In this document: positions 1 through 9,072 of the stretch, one piece after another
How the letters are laid out: each line of letters begins with the position of its first letter
How positions within the stretch are numbered: position 1 is the first letter of the stretch
NCBI GenBank assembly: GCA_020860565.1
Contig: JAJBUA010000015.1
Coordinates: forward strand, 1 to 57,385
Direction: 5' to 3'
DNA: 57,385 nucleotides
Source: Clostridiales bacterium
Lineage (GTDB): Bacteria; Bacillota; Clostridia; Lachnospirales; Lachnospiraceae
Notes under the pieces: model-generated
What the model was told of the DNA's origin: nothing
Seen by the model: only the letters and a program-made list of their open reading frames with translations
Databases searched by the model: none
Translations under genes and position numbers: made by a program

Positions 1-2
1 AG

Positions 3-158
3 GTATCGACAGATATGATTCTGAACTATCAGCCGACAGCAAAAGAACATCGTAATCATACATGGATACATTCAGACGATGACCATGAGATGAAGACACC
101 CGAAGTATATGATGCCCTTGTAAGCCTGAAAAAATGTCTGGAAGAATGTGGGATATAA
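3..158 (+). CDS. C-terminal end of a truncated protein
   Basis: An open frame enters from the left edge and ends at TAA 156-158, giving 51 visible residues and no start. The tail is hydrophilic and rich in His/Asp/Glu (WIHSDDDHEMKTPEVYDAL) and ends KKCLEECGI. I do not recognise the family. It lies 27 bases upstream of the coiled-coil gene at 186 on the same strand and may be part of the same transcript as the pilus genes, which is inference from spacing only. Confidence 0.5.
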   Translation, partial: VSTDMILNYQPTAKEHRNHTWIHSDDDHEMKTPEVYDALVSLKKCLEECGI

Positions 159-185
159 GCGGCAGGCTGTTTACGGAGGAAGATC

Positions 186-452
186 ATGACAGATAAGGAA
201 CTAAAACGCCTGAGCCGGAGCGAACTTCTTGAGATGCTGATCATCCAGATGGAAGAAAATGAGAAAATGAAGCAGAGACTGGCTGAGGCAGAAGCGGAAC
301 TTGCCGACCGCCATATCCGGATCGCAGAAGCCGGGACACTTGCTGAGGCGGCGTTACGTTTAAATGACGTCTTTGCGGCGGCTGACCAGGCAGCGGCTCA
401 GTATCTGGAGAATATCAAACGCAAGGCGGAGGAAGAAAGAGAAAGTCTATGA
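186..452 (+). CDS. small coiled-coil protein heading the pilus operon
   Basis: 88-aa soluble protein. ATG 186 follows a GGAGG-type site (176-180). Residues 1-20 form a short helix with a KLSR-like motif (KRLSRSELLEML). Residues 20-50 and 70-88 are charged, heptad-like helices rich in Glu, Ala and Lys, so a coiled coil is likely. There is no signal peptide. Similar small proteins sit beside signal peptidase genes in Lachnospiraceae pilus clusters, often under uninformative names; this is recall, not a search. Its stop codon overlaps the start of the signal peptidase gene (ATGA at 449), which suggests translational coupling. Function unknown; an assembly or regulatory role is inference. Confidence 0.75.
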   Translation: MTDKELKRLSRSELLEMLIIQMEENEKMKQRLAEAEAELADRHIRIAEAGTLAEAALRLNDVFAAADQAAAQYLENIKRKAEEERESL

Positions 453-1054
453 GCATGGCAGTCCGTAAAAGGAAGAAAAAGATAGCGGGCGATCTGCCGG
501 ATCTCGACCAGCTGCGGGAAGAGTTGAAAAGAGAACGATATAACCAGAGATATCGGCAGGTACTTCGCAGTACCATTTTTATCCTGATCGTAGTGGCCGC
601 GGCGGCAGTTCTGGTAGCAGTACTCTTCATGCCGGTGCTTCAGATCTACGGCACCTCGATGGTCCCGACACTAAGCGAGGGAGATATCGTAGTTTCTCTC
701 AAAGGAGTGGATTTTAAAGCAGGTGACATGGTTTGCTTTTATTCGGGAAATAAGCTGCTGGTCAAACGCTATATTGCCGGACCGGGCCAGTGGGTCGATA
801 TCGATGAAGAGGGCAATGTATCCGTGGACGGAGAACTGCTGGATGAGCCGTATCTGGAGGAAAAGGCGCTGGGGGAATGTGATATCGATCTTCCCTATCA
901 GGTGCCGGAAAAGCGGATTTTCTGTCTGGGAGACCACCGCAGCACATCCGTAGATTCGCGGAGTACGGCAATCGGTTGTATCGCGGATGAGGAAATCGTA
1001 GGAAAGATTGTGTTTCGGGTCTGGCCGATGGAACGGTTCGGATCGTTGCAATAA
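449..1054 (+). CDS. signal peptidase I of the pilus cluster
   Basis: 201-aa membrane serine protease of family S26, which removes signal peptides from exported proteins. Residues 1-35 are basic and cytoplasmic. One membrane helix covers about 46-66 (FILIVVAAAAVLVAVLF). The nucleophile Ser70 lies in GTSMVPTL and the general base Lys106 in LLVKRYIAGPG. A C-terminal GDHR motif (about 162-165) matches box E of the family. Length is normal for a single-helix Gram-positive enzyme. Its place directly before three exported LPXTG proteins suggests it is dedicated to pilins, as SipA/LepA-like peptidases are in other pilus islands. The start codon overlaps the preceding stop. Confidence 0.93.
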   Translation: MSMAVRKRKKKIAGDLPDLDQLREELKRERYNQRYRQVLRSTIFILIVVAAAAVLVAVLFMPVLQIYGTSMVPTLSEGDIVVSLKGVDFKAGDMVCFYSGNKLLVKRYIAGPGQWVDIDEEGNVSVDGELLDEPYLEEKALGECDIDLPYQVPEKRIFCLGDHRSTSVDSRSTAIGCIADEEIVGKIVFRVWPMERFGSLQ

Positions 1055-1117
1055 AAGGGATTCAGATGACAGGGATTTACAGATACCCGGGAAATCATTG
1101 GGAAGAGAGGTGGCACT

Positions 1118-4100
1118 ATGGGGGACAGGGTTCTGAAGAAGATTGCAGAATATCTGAAGGCTCACCGTTGGAAGAAAAACTGGCAGGCGGTGCTGACTTC
1201 ACTGGCGGCTGTCGTCGTATTCTGCACGACATATGCGCTGATCCTGCCGGCGATTACGCTGGAAAAGGCAAATGTCGGGGTAGCAACGCAGAGCGACGCC
1301 GATAGTAAGACAGGAGCGGGAAAAGCGACGCCCAGTAACGCGGTTAAGAGTACAACAGTCAGCGGAAACGATCCGGAAGAAGACGGCGACCTGATCTTTG
1401 ATCTGGATTATGACCTTGGCACACGGCGTTCCCTCACGAGAGGCGTGCGCAATCTGGGGATCGACGTGGATATGGGCGTGCCGGAGTGGATGCTCTCTGA
1501 CTGGGACGATGTCCCATCCTTTGACGGCGAGCTGACCGGCAACTGGTCAGAAGACCTGCTCGCGGTAGCGGAAAGTCAGGTCGGTTACATGGCTGACTCT
1601 GAAGGAAAGAGTTATTACGGCGACTGGTATGGGAAACCGTATGACGACTGGGACGCGATGTTTATCTCTTATTGTCTGGACATAGCGGAAGTACCAGAGG
1701 ATGTGATCCCCAGAGAGACCAGCGCGGCAGAATTGGCTGACCGGCTGGCTAATATGGATACTGCACGCTTCCTTGAAGCAGAAGCGCACACACCGATGGC
1801 GGGCGAGCTGATCTTCCTCGATACAGATGGAGACGGCGAGGCAGACCGGGTAGGTATCGTAGCGGAATATAACGCCCGCACAGGAGAACTGAAGGTCATC
1901 GAGGGTGACTATCGGACGGAAGTCGAGCACTATGAGACGGAAGAACTGGCAAGTCCGAGCAATGCAGAAAAAGCGACGCCGAGCGATGCGAAAAAGGCCA
2001 AACCGGGCAGAGGCGGCGGGATCGGCAATCCTGCGACTCCGAGTGATGCAAAAAAGGTATCGCAAAAAGCGAGTCCTCTCGGCTCGACGATCGAGAAAAA
2101 AGAAACCATCCTGTTGACGGAAGCCGTGGAGAAAGAGGACGAAGACGAAACGGAAGATACGGATGAGATCGATTCTTACGATATCATCAGCGAGGCGGCG
2201 ATTGTTTCCTATGACCTGGAGGAACTGCTTTCCGGTGAGGAAAACGTGTCGGTGGTGGGGTATGGTGAGACAGTGATGTTATTGGGTGCTGTTGAAGGCC
2301 AGAATATCGTGGACTATGCAGCTGAAAGTTCGGACCGCAGTTTGGAATTATTGGTGGCTAATTCTGACGGAGTTGTAATTGGGGCAGATAATGATGGAAA
2401 TTATTATCTAACCAAAGATAAGGGGTATTATATTAATCTGGCTTTTGGATCGACGAACGGCATGGATATCGGTACCTATTATTATGCTTTTCCGGGTGGT
2501 CTTACAGTGGAAGAAAATTCAGGTACGTTGTACTTAAAAGATCAATATGCCAATAAAAATAATGTCGGATCTTGGGAAGTGATTTTAGATGAGGATGACG
2601 GCTATGTAATTATTTTTACAATGAATGAAAATATAGAAACATATGTAAATGTTACGCTTGATGTTAAAGTTTCTGCGATCGTAACTGGAGAAGAAGAAGA
2701 AATAAACATTGGTGGGACGATCTATATTGTTTACGATCCGAATGAAGATGAACAAATAGTGTTAAAAAAAGAATACAGTGAGTTGACTTCTTTTATAGAT
2801 GAAGGGGTAATTGGATGGACGATATACATAATCGGATGCGAAGGAAAGGGACTGGCTGGAGAGACGATTACCGATACGATCCCGGATACGACGAATCACT
2901 GTTATACAGAAGATGATATCAATGACATGCGCCTTTACGTTACGGACAATGAAGGCGAACAGCACAGATTGTTTCTTTCAACTGATGTTGTGACATGGAG
3001 TGAAAATCAATGGGAATATAAATTACCGGATAGTTTTGTGTGTGGGTATTCGTGGTGTAGTAACAAAACGGTTGAACTTCCAACGTCATCTGATGGTTCT
3101 GCAGGATGGAGTATTAAAATTCAATATACCAGCACATTGAGAAGCGACCTGTCAGGGTACACGGTCATAGGCAATCAGGTGAAAGCCTTTGATCAGGGAG
3201 CTGAGGAATCTGTTTCATTCAATGAACCAACAGCAAGCATTGGGAAAAACGGTTCTTGGTATGGCAGTTCAACGGCGGATAGTGGCAGTGAGGAAAATAT
3301 CGATGATGCGTATATTTCCTGGAGCATTGACGCTTGGATCCCAGGTACTGAAGACGGTGAACCATATAAATACGGCTGGCAGATTTATGATCAGACAAGC
3401 ATAAATGGGAATTCAGAAATTAAAATAAACAATATGGGTCTGGGCAGCTCTGATATTGAGGTAACGGCAACGTTAAATGGAGAAACGGTTGCGTTGCGAA
3501 ATGTAGGTGATATTAATGCAGGCGACAGTGACACGATAGCATGGGATTTATTATCCGACAGTCCTTACAGTAGTATACGAACATTAAGACTGTGGAGTAA
3601 ATGCACATGTGAAGAAAATACCTGTGGAAACTGGAGCAACAGTAAACTTATTTGTAATACAGAAAAAGATAACGGTTTCTGCCGATGCTGGTGCATTAAG
3701 GACGATGTCACAATCACGATTACATATAAGACCAGTGTTGTGTATCAGTTGAGTTCTGGTGGGGAGGAATTGAATTTAATTGAAGAGCACGCAGGGGATT
3801 TGCTGAGAAACAGTGCAACGCTTCAATATCAGTATTTGCCTGATGGCAGTGATGAATTTGAATCTTACGATATGGCTAAGTCTGATGCCGATGTGGATAT
3901 TCCGGAAATGTTAACAAAGGACTGTACAGAAGAAGCCAGCAGTTTAAATGGACGGATTGTACAGTATACGGTTACTTTCAACGATGCAATGGTGGATTTA
4001 AGCGATCTGCAAGATATTGCAATTGTGGATACCATGACTTATAATCAGTTGTTCTTAAAGGATTCTATGGAAATAACAGCAACAAATGCAGCTGGAGATA

Positions 4101-4909
4101 GCCATAAAGTGACAGAATATACTGTGGAATATGTAGAATACGACGAAAATGCATCGGATCCGGCGACAATCGGAACAGTTGGAGCAAATGTTGCAATCAT
4201 TACAATCAATCCATCGGAGTTGGGGCCGTATAAGTACACGATAATCTATAATGCCGCGTTGTATTTAGCAGCAGGAAGTAGAAATTTCAGTTATACAAAC
4301 AAGGCAGAGGTAGAGGTATATGGTAAACAGTATAGTTCAGGTGAGGTGAAGACGTTTTATCAGGACGTAGTTTTAACGGGAGAGTATTATTCCATTTTTT
4401 TGGAGAAAACTGATAAAAATGATAGTTCTCCTCTTGCGGGTGCAATATTTAACGTTTGTAACGTTAGTAACAACCTAATGGCTAAAGTGGAAACGAGTGA
4501 CAATGGACCTATTGAAATAGGAACTGATGTCGAGAAAGGAATTCATTTCTATGAGCATACGCTTTATTATTTACAGGAAGCCAAAGCGCCGGATGGATAT
4601 GTATTGGATGATTCGAAGCATTACTTCTGGTTCTGCAATGAAAAAGATAATAGCGAATGTGCAGAGTGTACTTCACTCAGGCAACGCGCTGATGTATTGA
4701 GTTCGGGTTCTGTATATTATGTATGTGAAATTTTAAATGCTATAAACAACCACTATACAATCACAATTACCAACACACCGGGCCGGAAACTTCCCGAATC
4801 CGGTGGAACCGGAACTTTACCGTATACAATGGCAGGCATGTTACTGACGGGTTGTGCTTGTCTCATGTATAAAAACACAAGGCGGAAAAGGGGGCGTGAA
4901 AAGGTTTGA
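1118..4909 (+). CDS. giant LPXTG tip adhesin with CHAP-like and SpaA-type domains
   Basis: 1263-aa cell-wall-anchored surface protein, probably the pilus tip. After a basic N-terminus, a long signal-type helix (about 22-48) leads into a linker with repeated A-T-P-S-[ND]-A units. Residues 143-275 have the shape of a CHAP amidase, but the usual catalytic Cys position is Asp179 (WDAMFISYC) and the usual His position is Arg244 (GEADRVGIV), so it is probably inactive. Further P-S-[ND]-A repeats and an acidic stretch (about 275-360) follow. Then come several beta-rich isopeptide-type domains, a seven-cysteine cluster (829-859), a SpaA-like domain (about 1090-1220), the sorting signal LPESG (1225-1229), a hydrophobic helix and a basic tail. 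From about base 2270 to 4780 the gene is clearly more AT-rich than its 5' part. SD GAGGTGG precedes ATG 1118. Confidence 0.9.
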   Translation: MGDRVLKKIAEYLKAHRWKKNWQAVLTSLAAVVVFCTTYALILPAITLEKANVGVATQSDADSKTGAGKATPSNAVKSTTVSGNDPEEDGDLIFDLDYDLGTRRSLTRGVRNLGIDVDMGVPEWMLSDWDDVPSFDGELTGNWSEDLLAVAESQVGYMADSEGKSYYGDWYGKPYDDWDAMFISYCLDIAEVPEDVIPRETSAAELADRLANMDTARFLEAEAHTPMAGELIFLDTDGDGEADRVGIVAEYNARTGELKVIEGDYRTEVEHYETEELASPSNAEKATPSDAKKAKPGRGGGIGNPATPSDAKKVSQKASPLGSTIEKKETILLTEAVEKEDEDETEDTDEIDSYDIISEAAIVSYDLEELLSGEENVSVVGYGETVMLLGAVEGQNIVDYAAESSDRSLELLVANSDGVVIGADNDGNYYLTKDKGYYINLAFGSTNGMDIGTYYYAFPGGLTVEENSGTLYLKDQYANKNNVGSWEVILDEDDGYVIIFTMNENIETYVNVTLDVKVSAIVTGEEEEINIGGTIYIVYDPNEDEQIVLKKEYSELTSFIDEGVIGWTIYIIGCEGKGLAGETITDTIPDTTNHCYTEDDINDMRLYVTDNEGEQHRLFLSTDVVTWSENQWEYKLPDSFVCGYSWCSNKTVELPTSSDGSAGWSIKIQYTSTLRSDLSGYTVIGNQVKAFDQGAEESVSFNEPTASIGKNGSWYGSSTADSGSEENIDDAYISWSIDAWIPGTEDGEPYKYGWQIYDQTSINGNSEIKINNMGLGSSDIEVTATLNGETVALRNVGDINAGDSDTIAWDLLSDSPYSSIRTLRLWSKCTCEENTCGNWSNSKLICNTEKDNGFCRCWCIKDDVTITITYKTSVVYQLSSGGEELNLIEEHAGDLLRNSATLQYQYLPDGSDEFESYDMAKSDADVDIPEMLTKDCTEEASSLNGRIVQYTVTFNDAMVDLSDLQDIAIVDTMTYNQLFLKDSMEITATNAAGDSHKVTEYTVEYVEYDENASDPATIGTVGANVAIITINPSELGPYKYTIIYNAALYLAAGSRNFSYTNKAEVEVYGKQYSSGEVKTFYQDVVLTGEYYSIFLEKTDKNDSSPLAGAIFNVCNVSNNLMAKVETSDNGPIEIGTDVEKGIHFYEHTLYYLQEAKAPDGYVLDDSKHYFWFCNEKDNSECAECTSLRQRADVLSSGSVYYVCEILNAINNHYTITITNTPGRKLPESGGTGTLPYTMAGMLLTGCACLMYKNTRRKRGREKV

Positions 4910-5000
4910 TGGGGAGCGCCCGTCCGCTCTGTGGGATCGCCTGCCATATGGCGGACGATTACAAAGTAAGAATCAAGAGAATGAAAAGGAGAGTGAAGAA

Positions 5001-6560
5001 ATGAAAGGAATGAAGAAACTGAGAAGACTGTTAGGACTTCTGATGGCCATGGTGATGGTAATCGGGACATGCTTTACCGCTTCGGCGGCTACGATTACGA
5101 TTGATGATGGAGATGTCACGGGTGCTGCCTATAATGCGTACAAGCTGATGGATGTTACAACAGCCAAAACGACAGATGATGAAGGGAATGAAGTGGATAC
5201 TTATTCCTATACTGTAAATAATAAGTATAGCAGTATATTGCAGAGTGTAACCAGCCAGACGTCAGATGCTGCTGTGATTACATATCTTCAGAGTCTGACC
5301 AGTAGAAGTAATACGTTAAATACAATTGCAAAAAATATTTATGCTGCGATAAAAACAGCAAATTTATCTGCAGATGCAACAACTACAACAGGATCGTTGA
5401 CTAACGTGGATAAAGGTTATTATCTGATTGTAGAAACAGCTATAGGTACTTTGCCATCTGGAACAACAGATACAATTTCTATCTATATGCTGGATACTGC
5501 CGGAAGTGAGACCACAACGGTTCAGACTAAAGAAAGTGTTCCCTCGTTGATAAAAAAGGTAAAGGAAGAAAATGACAGTGTCTATAATTCAACCAGTACT
5601 TGGCAGGACGGCGCAGATTATGATATCGGCGATGAGGTTCCTTTCCAGTTGACCGGTACAATTTCAAATCAGTATAACGATTATGATACTTATTACTATG
5701 CTTTCCATGATAAACTTTCTGATGGACTTGATTTTACGGCGAGCAGTGTCAAGGTTTATGTGGAAAACGGAACGACAAGAACCGAACTGGACAGCAGTGA
5801 GTACACTGTTAAGACAGACAATCTTACAGACGGTTGTAGCTTTGAAGTGATTATTGCTGATCTAAAAAGCATAACAAATGCAACGGTTAGTTCTTCCAGT
5901 CTAATTGTTGTGGAATATACAGCGAAACTTAGTAGTAATGCGGAAATAGGCAGTGTGGGCAATCCGAATGAAGCCCGACTGGAATATTCAAATAACCCAT
6001 ATGGTGATGGTACCGGTTATACTCCATGGGATAAGGTACTCACATTCACTTATCAGCTTGAGGTTGATAAATATTCCAGCAATGGAAGTACACTGAATGG
6101 AGCCGGATTCACCCTTTATAAATATTATGCATCTGATGCAAACTCAGGAACCTGGGTAGCCGTTGGTCAGGAACAGGTATATACGGATGGTTATGTCTTT
6201 ACATGGGAAGGACTGGATGAAGGCTATTATAAACTGGAAGAGACAACAGTACCGGCAGGTTATACGAAAGCGAGTGACATTACTTTTACAATAACGTCTT
6301 CATATGAAACCAATGATGATGACCCGGCTTTTATCGATCTTGAAATTAAAATCAATTCGGGCAAAGACAGTGTAAGCGGCACTCCAAGCGCGACAGAATC
6401 AACTGGTAAGGTGCTGATTAATGTTATAAATACGACCGGTTCTGAATTACCGACCACCGGTGGCATCGGTACCACAATCTTCTACGCATTAGGCGGTATC
6501 ATGGCGGTTGGCGCTGTGATCCTGCTGATCACGAAGAAGCGTATGGGAAGCAGTAACTAA
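5001..6560 (+). CDS. isopeptide-forming backbone pilin (SpaA/FimA-type)
   Basis: 519-aa major pilin. ATG 5001 follows AAAGGAG at 4986-4992; an in-frame extension to 4854 overlaps the adhesin gene and lacks signal-peptide character before this Met. A signal peptide covers about 1-30 (ending TASAA). The pilin-motif region VPSLIKKVKE (residues 180-189, candidate linking Lys185/186) precedes a Cna-B-like middle domain. A C-terminal SpaA domain holds the E-box YKLEETTVPAGY (Glu413). The sorting signal is LPTTG (483-487), followed by a membrane helix and a basic tail. Class C sortases join the pilin-motif lysine of one subunit to the LPXTG threonine of the next. The body is AT-rich relative to the ends, like the adhesin. 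Confidence 0.93.
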   Translation: MKGMKKLRRLLGLLMAMVMVIGTCFTASAATITIDDGDVTGAAYNAYKLMDVTTAKTTDDEGNEVDTYSYTVNNKYSSILQSVTSQTSDAAVITYLQSLTSRSNTLNTIAKNIYAAIKTANLSADATTTTGSLTNVDKGYYLIVETAIGTLPSGTTDTISIYMLDTAGSETTTVQTKESVPSLIKKVKEENDSVYNSTSTWQDGADYDIGDEVPFQLTGTISNQYNDYDTYYYAFHDKLSDGLDFTASSVKVYVENGTTRTELDSSEYTVKTDNLTDGCSFEVIIADLKSITNATVSSSSLIVVEYTAKLSSNAEIGSVGNPNEARLEYSNNPYGDGTGYTPWDKVLTFTYQLEVDKYSSNGSTLNGAGFTLYKYYASDANSGTWVAVGQEQVYTDGYVFTWEGLDEGYYKLEETTVPAGYTKASDITFTITSSYETNDDDPAFIDLEIKINSGKDSVSGTPSATESTGKVLINVINTTGSELPTTGGIGTTIFYALGGIMAVGAVILLITKKRMGSSN

Positions 6561-6639
6561 GTTACATAAGCTTTCATCAAACAGGAGATATTTCGCCGTC
6601 CGGTGCAGATGAACGCCAGACGGTGTCAGGGAGGAATCC

Positions 6640-7479
6640 GTGAAGAAGCATATTTCAACCGTTTTATTGGTTCTTGTCTTTCTGGTTGGCGTGTCATTGC
6701 TGGTTTATCCGACTTTCAGCGACTGGTGGAACAACCGCGGATTGAAGCGTTTGCTGGCGAGTTATGATTCGGTCGTATCAGAGATGACGGAGCAGAATTT
6801 CAGTGAACTGTTTGAAAAAGCGGATGCCTATAACGATACGCTGCGTGAACTGGGTTCTGCTCAGGCGTTGCAGGAACCGGAGCAGATCGAGGGCTACTGG
6901 GAGACGCTGGACATTACCGGTACCGGGATCATGGGATATGTGACGATCCCTAAGATTAACGAGGAATTGCCTATTTATCACGGTACCAGTGAGGGAGTGC
7001 TGGAGATTGCCGCCGGGCATCTGCAGGGAAGCAGCCTGCCGGTAGGCGGGAAGGGCACGCATTGTGTGCTTTCTGCCCATCGCGGACTGCCGAGCGCACG
7101 CCTGTTTACGGATCTTGACAAGATGGAGGTTGGCGATTTCTTTACGATTTCCGTTCTGGACCGGCTTTACACCTATGAGGTTGATCAGATTCTGATTGTT
7201 CAGCCATATGAGATGGAGGCAATCTATATTGATGGAGAAGAGGATTACTGTACTCTGCTGACCTGCACGCCCTATGGGGTGAACAGCCACCGGATGCTGG
7301 TGCGCGGGAAACGGACGGAGAATATCGTTGATCCGGATGATCCGACGAAGACAATCTCAAATGTGCGAGTGGTTTCGGATGCCCTGCAGATTGACCCGAT
7401 CATCGTCGCGCCTTTAGTCGCGGTACCGATTCTTTTCATCTTATTGGTAGTTTTACTGGTTACAACCCGAAAGAAATGA
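6640..7479 (+). CDS. class C (pilus-polymerising) sortase
   Basis: 279-aa membrane transpeptidase. The start is GTG 6640 behind GGGAGG. An N-terminal helix (5-23) and a C-terminal helix (about 252-275, ending TTRKK) bracket the catalytic domain; this two-helix layout is typical of class C. Catalytic His147 is in LSAHRG, Cys209 in TLLTCTPYG, and the active-site Arg in NSHRMLVRG. It sits between the backbone and minor pilin genes, so it very likely polymerises the pilin encoded at 5001. I do not see the usual lid motif clearly, so lid control of the active site is uncertain. Confidence 0.95.
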   Translation: MKKHISTVLLVLVFLVGVSLLVYPTFSDWWNNRGLKRLLASYDSVVSEMTEQNFSELFEKADAYNDTLRELGSAQALQEPEQIEGYWETLDITGTGIMGYVTIPKINEELPIYHGTSEGVLEIAAGHLQGSSLPVGGKGTHCVLSAHRGLPSARLFTDLDKMEVGDFFTISVLDRLYTYEVDQILIVQPYEMEAIYIDGEEDYCTLLTCTPYGVNSHRMLVRGKRTENIVDPDDPTKTISNVRVVSDALQIDPIIVAPLVAVPILFILLVVLLVTTRKK

Positions 7480-7495
7480 CAGGGAGGGATGAGAT

Positions 7496-8302
7496 ATGTT
7501 GATGCGAAAAACAGGAACTGCATTGCTCGCGGCGGCTCTCCTGCTGGGTGCGGTAGGATCTGCGGCTTATGCCGCTGAGCTTCCCGACCTGTCGCAGGAG
7601 GGTTCCATCACACTGACGATGACTTATGGGTCAAAGACCGTTGCGGGCGGTGAGATGACCCTGTACCGGGTGGGAGATATTCTGGAAGAAAATGGCAATT
7701 ACAGCTTTACGCTGACTGACGAGTTTGCGGCAAGTGAGGTTGCCCTGACGGATGTTACCTCCTCGGATGTGGCGTCTGCATTGTCCGCTTACGCGGAGAC
7801 GCAGGGACTGAGTGGTACGGCCAAAGCGATCGGAAATGACGGAACCGTTACGTTTGAGAGCCTGAAACTTGGACTGTATCTGATGGTGCAAAATAAGGCG
7901 GCGAGCGGGTATTATGCCGCTTCCCCATTCCTTGTGAGCGTTCCGATGTATGATGAGGTCAATGGGATTTATGAGTATACGGTGACTGCCACGCCGAAGG
8001 TCGAACTCAGCAAGAGAACATCCGGCGGCGGAGGAAGCTCTCATGGCGGCGGCAGTTCGTCAGGAGGAGGATCCAGTTCGTCTTCGGGCGGCGGGCCGGG
8101 GGGATCCACGGCAAGCGGTGATCCCGGCGTATCCGGAGAATTATTCTCTTTGGACACGCCGCAGCCGGAACTTTTTAAGCTCCCGCAGACCGGACAGCTT
8201 AACTGGCCGATCCCGGTGCTGACGCTGTGCGGACTGCTGCTGTTCGCATTGGGCTGGAAGCTGACATTTGGAGGAAAGAGACATCTTGAACAGGAAGCAT
8301 AA
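7496..8302 (+). CDS. minor or basal pilin with Gly/Ser-rich stalk and LPQTG
   Basis: 268-aa exported protein. ATG 7496 follows GGGAGG; a second Met is at codon 3. The signal peptide ends near AAYAAE (about 25-28). One SpaA-type beta domain spans about 30-175. A low-complexity linker almost purely Gly and Ser (about 177-205) acts as a flexible spacer. The sorting signal LPQTG is at 229-233, followed by a hydrophobic helix and a basic tail. The single domain and the spacer suggest the wall-anchoring base subunit. It overlaps the next sortase gene by 17 bases. Confidence 0.88.
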   Translation: MLMRKTGTALLAAALLLGAVGSAAYAAELPDLSQEGSITLTMTYGSKTVAGGEMTLYRVGDILEENGNYSFTLTDEFAASEVALTDVTSSDVASALSAYAETQGLSGTAKAIGNDGTVTFESLKLGLYLMVQNKAASGYYAASPFLVSVPMYDEVNGIYEYTVTATPKVELSKRTSGGGGSSHGGGSSSGGGSSSSSGGGPGGSTASGDPGVSGELFSLDTPQPELFKLPQTGQLNWPIPVLTLCGLLLFALGWKLTFGGKRHLEQEA

Positions 8303-8921
8303 GGCAGGAATTGGCTTGATGGCTGCGGGTATCGTTTTGATGGCCGCAGCCATCGGTTTGTTAGGATATAACCGCATGGAAGACCGGAAAGCCGGAGAAA
8401 ATGCGGCGGAGCTTGTGACACAGATCAGGCAGGAAATCTCGTATCGCGATTCGACAGGAGAGGAAGACGGGTTATGGACGGATGGGGAAGCTGAAGATCC
8501 GATCCTCTCAGAGACAGAGTCCTCCAGCAAAGAAGGCGTTAGCATGATGGATGGCTACGATTATCTGGGCATTCTCTTAATCCCGGCACTGGGTCTGGAA
8601 CTCCCTGTGATGGCGGACTGGGATTATCCGAGGCTTCGCATCGCTCCCTGCCGGTATGCAGGGTCGGTACAGACCGGAGATCTGGTTATTTCCGCGCACA
8701 ATTACAGCCGTCATTTTGGCCGGCTTAAGAATCTGGCAGGTGGTGAGGATGTCATATTTACCGACATGGAAGGGAACACGACATTTTATGCTGTGGCAGA
8801 GGTGGAAATTCTGGAGCCGTCAGAGGTGCAGGAAATGACCGGGAGCGGGTATCCGCTGACCCTCTTTACCTGTACCTATGGAGGGCAGACCCGAGTGACG
8901 GTGCGGTGTGATTATAGATAA
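8286..8921 (+). CDS. second sortase, single membrane helix
   Basis: 211-aa sortase. I chose TTG 8286 because GGAGGA (8270-8275) lies 10 bases upstream; a TTG at 8268 would overlap the Shine-Dalgarno site and so is unlikely. The N-terminal helix (about 9-27) is followed by an acidic linker and the sortase fold. Catalytic His138 is in SAHNYSRHF, Cys196 in LFTCTYGG and Arg203 in QTRVTVRC. It lacks the C-terminal helix of class C, so it is probably the housekeeping-type enzyme that attaches the finished pilus, through the LPQTG base subunit, to peptidoglycan. Class assignment (A, B or D) is not possible by eye. It is the last gene of the pilus operon. Confidence 0.88.
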   Translation: MNRKHKAGIGLMAAGIVLMAAAIGLLGYNRMEDRKAGENAAELVTQIRQEISYRDSTGEEDGLWTDGEAEDPILSETESSSKEGVSMMDGYDYLGILLIPALGLELPVMADWDYPRLRIAPCRYAGSVQTGDLVISAHNYSRHFGRLKNLAGGEDVIFTDMEGNTTFYAVAEVEILEPSEVQEMTGSGYPLTLFTCTYGGQTRVTVRCDYR

Positions 8922-9001
8922 CAGAAAGATAAAGTGAGAGGGATCACAGGGAATTGTTCTGCAAATCAAAGCTTTAAAGTGAGATATTACTTGTAATGCA
9001 C

Positions 9002-9030
9002 TTGAAAGATGTTTCTATAACGCTTATAAT
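9002..9030 (+). promoter_or_regulatory. sigma-A-type promoter for the binding-repeat protein
   Basis: TTGAAA (9002-9007) and TATAAT (9025-9030) are separated by 17 bases, 43 bases before ATG 9073. The gap after the last sortase gene (150 bases) holds no other clear signal and no strong terminator. Confidence 0.75.
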
Positions 9031-9072
9031 AATAAAGATACAGACAGAATATTAACCGAAGGAGTATTCTTT

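Noticed and set aside
4854-5000. Upstream extension of the backbone pilin to 4854
   Set aside because: Overlaps the adhesin gene and would bury the signal peptide; ATG 5001 has a proper ribosome site.
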